Assembly (NCBI GenBank): GCA_012961755.1 | Contig: DTYS01000051.1 | Span: forward strand, 1-8,967 | DNA length: 8,967 nt | Origin: Candidatus Latescibacterota bacterium | Lineage (GTDB): Bacteria; Latescibacterota; 4484-107; B68-G9 | Direction: 5' to 3' | Shown here: positions 6,987 to 8,967 of the stretch, piece by piece | How positions within the stretch are numbered: position 1 is the stretch's first letter | How the letters are laid out: every line of letters begins with the position of its first letter | The notes under the pieces: model-generated | Seen by the model: only the letters and a program-made list of their open reading frames with translations | Database searches by the model: none | Told to the model about the DNA's origin: nothing | Made by a program: the position numbers and the translations under genes

Positions 6987-7091
6987 GATTGTCCCTGGGA
7001 CTTTCGGCCTTGGTGCGCTGGATTCGTCCAGATATCCTATCTGCGGACTTCCGGCAGGAGATGTAAAAGAGCTATCCTTTGGACTCCGGAC
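6987..7091. other. Convergent intergenic gap with weak hairpins
   Basis: These 105 bases lie between the ends of rmlB (+) and the DUF39 gene (-). Several small inverted repeats occur. GTCCCA at 6971-6976 (inside the end of rmlB) pairs with TGGGAC at 6996-7001 and is followed by TTT, a weak terminator candidate for rmlB. CTGGA-TTCG-TCCAG (7018-7031) is a perfect 5-bp stem with a UUCG loop. CTGCGG (7041-7046) can pair with CCgGCAG (7051-7057) with one bulged G. On the minus strand a poor stem at 7069-7086 precedes TTTT (7065-7068). None has a long U tract, so termination here is only plausible. No small gene or RNA gene was recognised. Confidence 0.35.
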
Positions 7092-8294
7092 CTAAGGCTT
7101 CCTCTCCTTAAGAGGCCGGAAGGTGTAGCCACTTTCGGCCCCAGGGATGGAAGCTACGGGTTGGGTGAGCAGGAACTTCCCCTTACTTATCCACTCCTTT
7201 AGGATCCCTGCTATCTCCCTCGCCTTCGCGTAGCTCGAAAGGCTGCCCGTTGGAACTTCCTTCCCCCGGACCGTTATCTTCCCGCTCCTGAGCTGGGCGT
7301 AGTTGACCTCCTCAAGGACCTCGGGCTTGAAGTTGGGGTAGGAGTCGCTGTAGTCGACCACGGGCGCCCATATCTCCTCGTCCCTTACGGAGACGGAGCG
7401 ACATACTTCCTCGTCGAGGATGGGGATGGGCACACCTATGCCGACCATAAGGCTCACTCCGTAGCCGGTCATTGAAACCCCCACGAGCCAGCTCGGGTCC
7501 ATGGTCTTCAGGTCGCCTATGACGGCCAAGGTCCCCGCGCCAGATTTGGGCACCCCCCTTTCGGTCCTCGGCACGGAGGGGTTGTGCTGCGTGCCGTGCC
7601 AGGCCACGTACCCTATCCCTCCTCCGAGGAATATCCTCGTCCCTATCCCTATCGTGCGGTAGAGGGGGTCGTTGAGGAGGGGGGACAGCTGACCCGCGCT
7701 CGAGTAGTTGGCATTTCCAAGACGTGGCTTTAGGACACCCATGTAGGTGTAGATGGTCCCGTCGGAGAGGTTGACGGCCACGTTGTAGTTCTGGTAGGCG
7801 TTGCGGGGGTTGAATAGCACGGCCTCATTTATGTCCCTTATGTTTATAAGGGTTTCCAGACGCCTCCTGGGGTAGCAGTCCGTGCCGTAAGCTTCGGCCG
7901 TAAGCTCTACGTCCTTACCCGCGACCAGGTCCTGTATCACATGTCCTCCTCCGTAGCGGAACTCCCCGGGATGTTCGGAGTTCCTCGGATCCCCGTCGGG
8001 AAGGGCCGTAGCACCTATGTAGATGTCCACGGCCGCTAAGCCCGCGTACGCCGGGACCCTGTTGAGGTAGACCTTGCCCCCTCCGAGCTTGATCCTGGGC
8101 CTAGAATGGCCTATGTTCAGGAAGGCTCCGGAGGAGCACATGGGGCCGAAGGTCCCCGTGGTCACCACGTCCACCTCCTCTGCGGCCTTCTTAAGTCCCT
8201 TCTCCTCCACAATATCTATTATTTCTTCGGCGGTCACGACCACCACCTGTCCCTTCCTTATCTTCTCGTTGATCTCGGCTATGGTCTTGGACAT
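7092..8294 (-). CDS. Homocysteine biosynthesis protein (DUF39/HcyBio)
   Basis: A 400-residue cytoplasmic protein of the DUF39/HcyBio family (COG1900). Members in methanogens and sulfate reducers are needed for a homocysteine route in which aspartate semialdehyde is sulfurated directly, without O-acyl-homoserine. Family signatures seen are 'TAEEIIDIVEEKGLKKAAEEVDVVTTGTFGPMCSSG' split over 21-56, 'IGHSRPRIKLGGGKVYLN' (61-78), 'YGGGHVIQDLVAGKDVEL' (114-131), 'YGTDCYPRRRLET' (136-148), 'NPRNAYQNYNVAVN' (162-175) and 'IFLGGGIGYVAWHGTQHNP' (222-240). Cys53 and Cys140 sit at the two conserved cysteine positions thought to handle sulfur. The protein ends soon after the DUF39 domain: no CBS pair and no ferredoxin domain is fused, and no separate ferredoxin-like partner gene is adjacent. 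The start at 8294 has AAGGAGG 4 bases upstream. It follows nadA on the same strand across a structured 143-base gap. The assignment rests on recalled family motifs. Confidence 0.88.
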   Translation of the reverse strand: MSKTIAEINEKIRKGQVVVVTAEEIIDIVEEKGLKKAAEEVDVVTTGTFGPMCSSGAFLNIGHSRPRIKLGGGKVYLNRVPAYAGLAAVDIYIGATALPDGDPRNSEHPGEFRYGGGHVIQDLVAGKDVELTAEAYGTDCYPRRRLETLINIRDINEAVLFNPRNAYQNYNVAVNLSDGTIYTYMGVLKPRLGNANYSSAGQLSPLLNDPLYRTIGIGTRIFLGGGIGYVAWHGTQHNPSVPRTERGVPKSGAGTLAVIGDLKTMDPSWLVGVSMTGYGVSLMVGIGVPIPILDEEVCRSVSVRDEEIWAPVVDYSDSYPNFKPEVLEEVNYAQLRSGKITVRGKEVPTGSLSSYAKAREIAGILKEWISKGKFLLTQPVASIPGAESGYTFRPLKERKP

Positions 8295-8298
8295 CCTT

Positions 8299-8305
8299 CC
8301 TCCTT
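8299..8305 (-). promoter_or_regulatory. Shine-Dalgarno of the DUF39 gene
   Basis: AAGGAGG on the minus strand, 4 bases from the ATG at 8292-8294, decides the start. It lies only 4 bases below the foot of the leader stem at 8310-8352, so folding of the leader could affect ribosome access. Confidence 0.75.
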
Positions 8306-8309
8306 ATCG

Positions 8310-8381
8310 TCTGCCGGTTGAATTCGTTTTGAAGTATGGACGATCCGGCAGAGCCCGACGCCCCCGCAGAGGGCGCCGGGC
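8310..8381 (-). ncRNA. Structured 5' leader of the DUF39 gene, candidate cis-regulatory RNA
   Basis: Two hairpins abut with no spacer. The 5' hairpin in minus-strand sense pairs bases 8377-8381, 8376, 8371-8375 with 8353-8357, 8358, 8359-8363: an 11-bp stem (GCCCGGCGCCC with GGGCGUCGGGC) around a 7-base loop. Its only imperfection is G8376-U8358, a wobble on the minus-strand RNA but an A-C mismatch on the plus strand, which favours a function as minus-strand RNA. The 3' hairpin is a perfect 8-bp stem, UCUGCCGG (8345-8352) with CCGGCAGA (8310-8317), around a 27-base A/U-rich loop. A competing 6-bp pairing, AUCGUC (8339-8344) with GACGAU (8306-8311), would reach the SD itself. I do not recognise a known riboswitch core (SAM, SAH, cobalamin). 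It could instead be a terminator-like or processing hairpin between nadA and the DUF39 gene, though no U tract follows. Confidence 0.5.
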
Positions 8382-8396
8382 GGAGGCATGATCCAT

Positions 8397-8425
8397 AGGA
8401 TATTTCCCCTCCTCAGGAAAGTCAT
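8397..8425 (-). promoter_or_regulatory. Weak promoter candidate for the DUF39 gene
   Basis: On the minus strand ATGACT (8420-8425) and TATCCT (8397-8402) are separated by 17 bases and each matches 4 of 6 positions of the sigma-70-type -35 and -10 consensus. A start about 7 bases downstream would place the 5' end just before the structured leader. The match is weak and the DUF39 gene may simply be co-transcribed with nadA. Confidence 0.25.
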
Positions 8426-8437
8426 AGATTTCCTCCC

Positions 8438-8967
8438 TCAGCTCGCTCCGACCATCGCATCTAATGCATCCTTGGCCCGGACGCGAACCTGCTCCGGAAC
8501 TTCCACACGGGGGGATAGGTCTTCTAAGGAGTGAAGGACCTTTTCTAAAGTTATACGCTTCATGTTAGGGCATACGGCCCTTCGGGATGCGGGAATGAAG
8601 GTCTTATCGGGGTTCTCCTTGCTCAGCCTATGGATTATCCCGACCTCGGTGCCCACGATTATGACCTCCGCATCCGTCTCCTTAGCGTACCTGCACATCC
8701 CTCCGGTGCTCAGCACCTGGTCCGCGAGGGCCTGCACCTCGGGTCGGCATTCCGGATGTACCATGACCTCGGCGTCCGGATGTTCGGCCCTGAGCTCCTC
8801 TACCTCCTGAAGGAGTATGCTCATGTGCACATGGCAGAATCCGGGCCAGAGTATCAGTTCTTTGCCGGTCTTGGAGGCCACGTAGCTGCCCAGGTACTGG
8901 TCCGGGACGAAGAGCACGGGGCCCTCTATCTTCTCCACTATCTGGACGGCGTTGGCCGATGTGCAAC
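8438..8967 (-). CDS. nadA: Quinolinate synthase, N-terminal part outside window
   Basis: The C-terminal part of NadA, the [4Fe-4S] enzyme that condenses iminoaspartate with dihydroxyacetone phosphate to quinolinate for de novo NAD synthesis. The frame stays open to the right edge, where it reads 'CTSANAVQIMEKIEG'; about 80 residues are missing compared with a full NadA of about 300. All three cluster-ligating cysteines are in view: in 'CTSANA' (codon 8963-8965), in 'WPGFCHVH' (codon 8834-8836) and in 'RRAVCPNMK' (codon 8570-8572). The conserved 'HPECRPEV', 'STGGMCRY' and 'GTEVGIIHRL' segments are also present. The Met codon at 8936-8938 is internal, not the start, because the upstream residues belong to the conserved core. 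No nadB or nadC lies in the window; the next gene downstream on the same strand is the DUF39 homocysteine protein. Confidence 0.95.
   Translation of the reverse strand, partial: CTSANAVQIVEKIEGPVLFVPDQYLGSYVASKTGKELILWPGFCHVHMSILLQEVEELRAEHPDAEVMVHPECRPEVQALADQVLSTGGMCRYAKETDAEVIIVGTEVGIIHRLSKENPDKTFIPASRRAVCPNMKRITLEKVLHSLEDLSPRVEVPEQVRVRAKDALDAMVGAS

Noticed and set aside
7018..7031. UUCG-loop hairpin as a small RNA or terminator
   Set aside because: Only 5 bp, closed by A-U rather than C-G, and not followed by a T run; too weak to call alone.
8353..8381. G+C-rich hairpin as an intrinsic terminator of nadA
   Set aside because: No U tract follows in minus-strand sense, and a second stem continues immediately. 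A factor-aided terminator cannot be excluded, but the leader interpretation fits better.

Overview
The window looks like a compact chromosomal segment from a thermophilic prokaryote, more likely a bacterium than an archaeon. It is G+C-rich (roughly 60% by eye). Arg codons are dominated by AGG and Ile by ATA, coding strands are purine-rich, and most starts carry strong Shine-Dalgarno (SD) sequences. The phylum cannot be fixed. The secreted 'asparagine synthetase B-like' protein with a very short signal peptide recalls Bacteroidota/Ignavibacteria-type or WOR-3-like lineages, but that is only a guess. No mobile element, CRISPR array, tRNA or rRNA was seen, and no gene-free stretch exceeds about 145 bases.

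Layout: (1) 1-729 (+), the 3' part of a TPR-repeat protein entering from the left edge. (2) 726-3403 (-), a tightly coupled pair: an ATP-grasp-like protein followed by a long, divergent galactokinase-family GHMP kinase whose stop codon overlaps the TPR gene's stop tail to tail. (3) 3404-3505, a divergent intergenic region. (4) 3506-6986 (+), a three-gene operon: a secreted GATase1/ThuA-like protein of the family often labelled 'asparagine synthetase B', an LL-diaminopimelate aminotransferase (dapL), and a dTDP-glucose 4,6-dehydratase (rmlB) joined to dapL by an ATGA overlap. (5) 6987-7091, a convergent gap. (6) 7092-8967 (-), quinolinate synthase nadA (cut by the right edge), a 142-base leader with strong RNA-like secondary structure, and a homocysteine-biosynthesis (DUF39/HcyBio) protein.

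How the genes fit together: dapL supplies LL-diaminopimelate (lysine, peptidoglycan), rmlB supplies dTDP-4-keto-6-deoxyglucose (surface sugars), nadA makes quinolinate for NAD, and the DUF39 protein is expected to make homocysteine from aspartate semialdehyde. Three of these (dapL, nadA, DUF39) draw on aspartate-derived metabolites.

The least explained parts are the GHMP kinase/ATP-grasp pair, which may be an undescribed sugar-activation and ligation step; the secreted Cys-elbow protein; and the structured leader upstream of the DUF39 gene, where a G-U wobble points to function as RNA on the gene's own strand.
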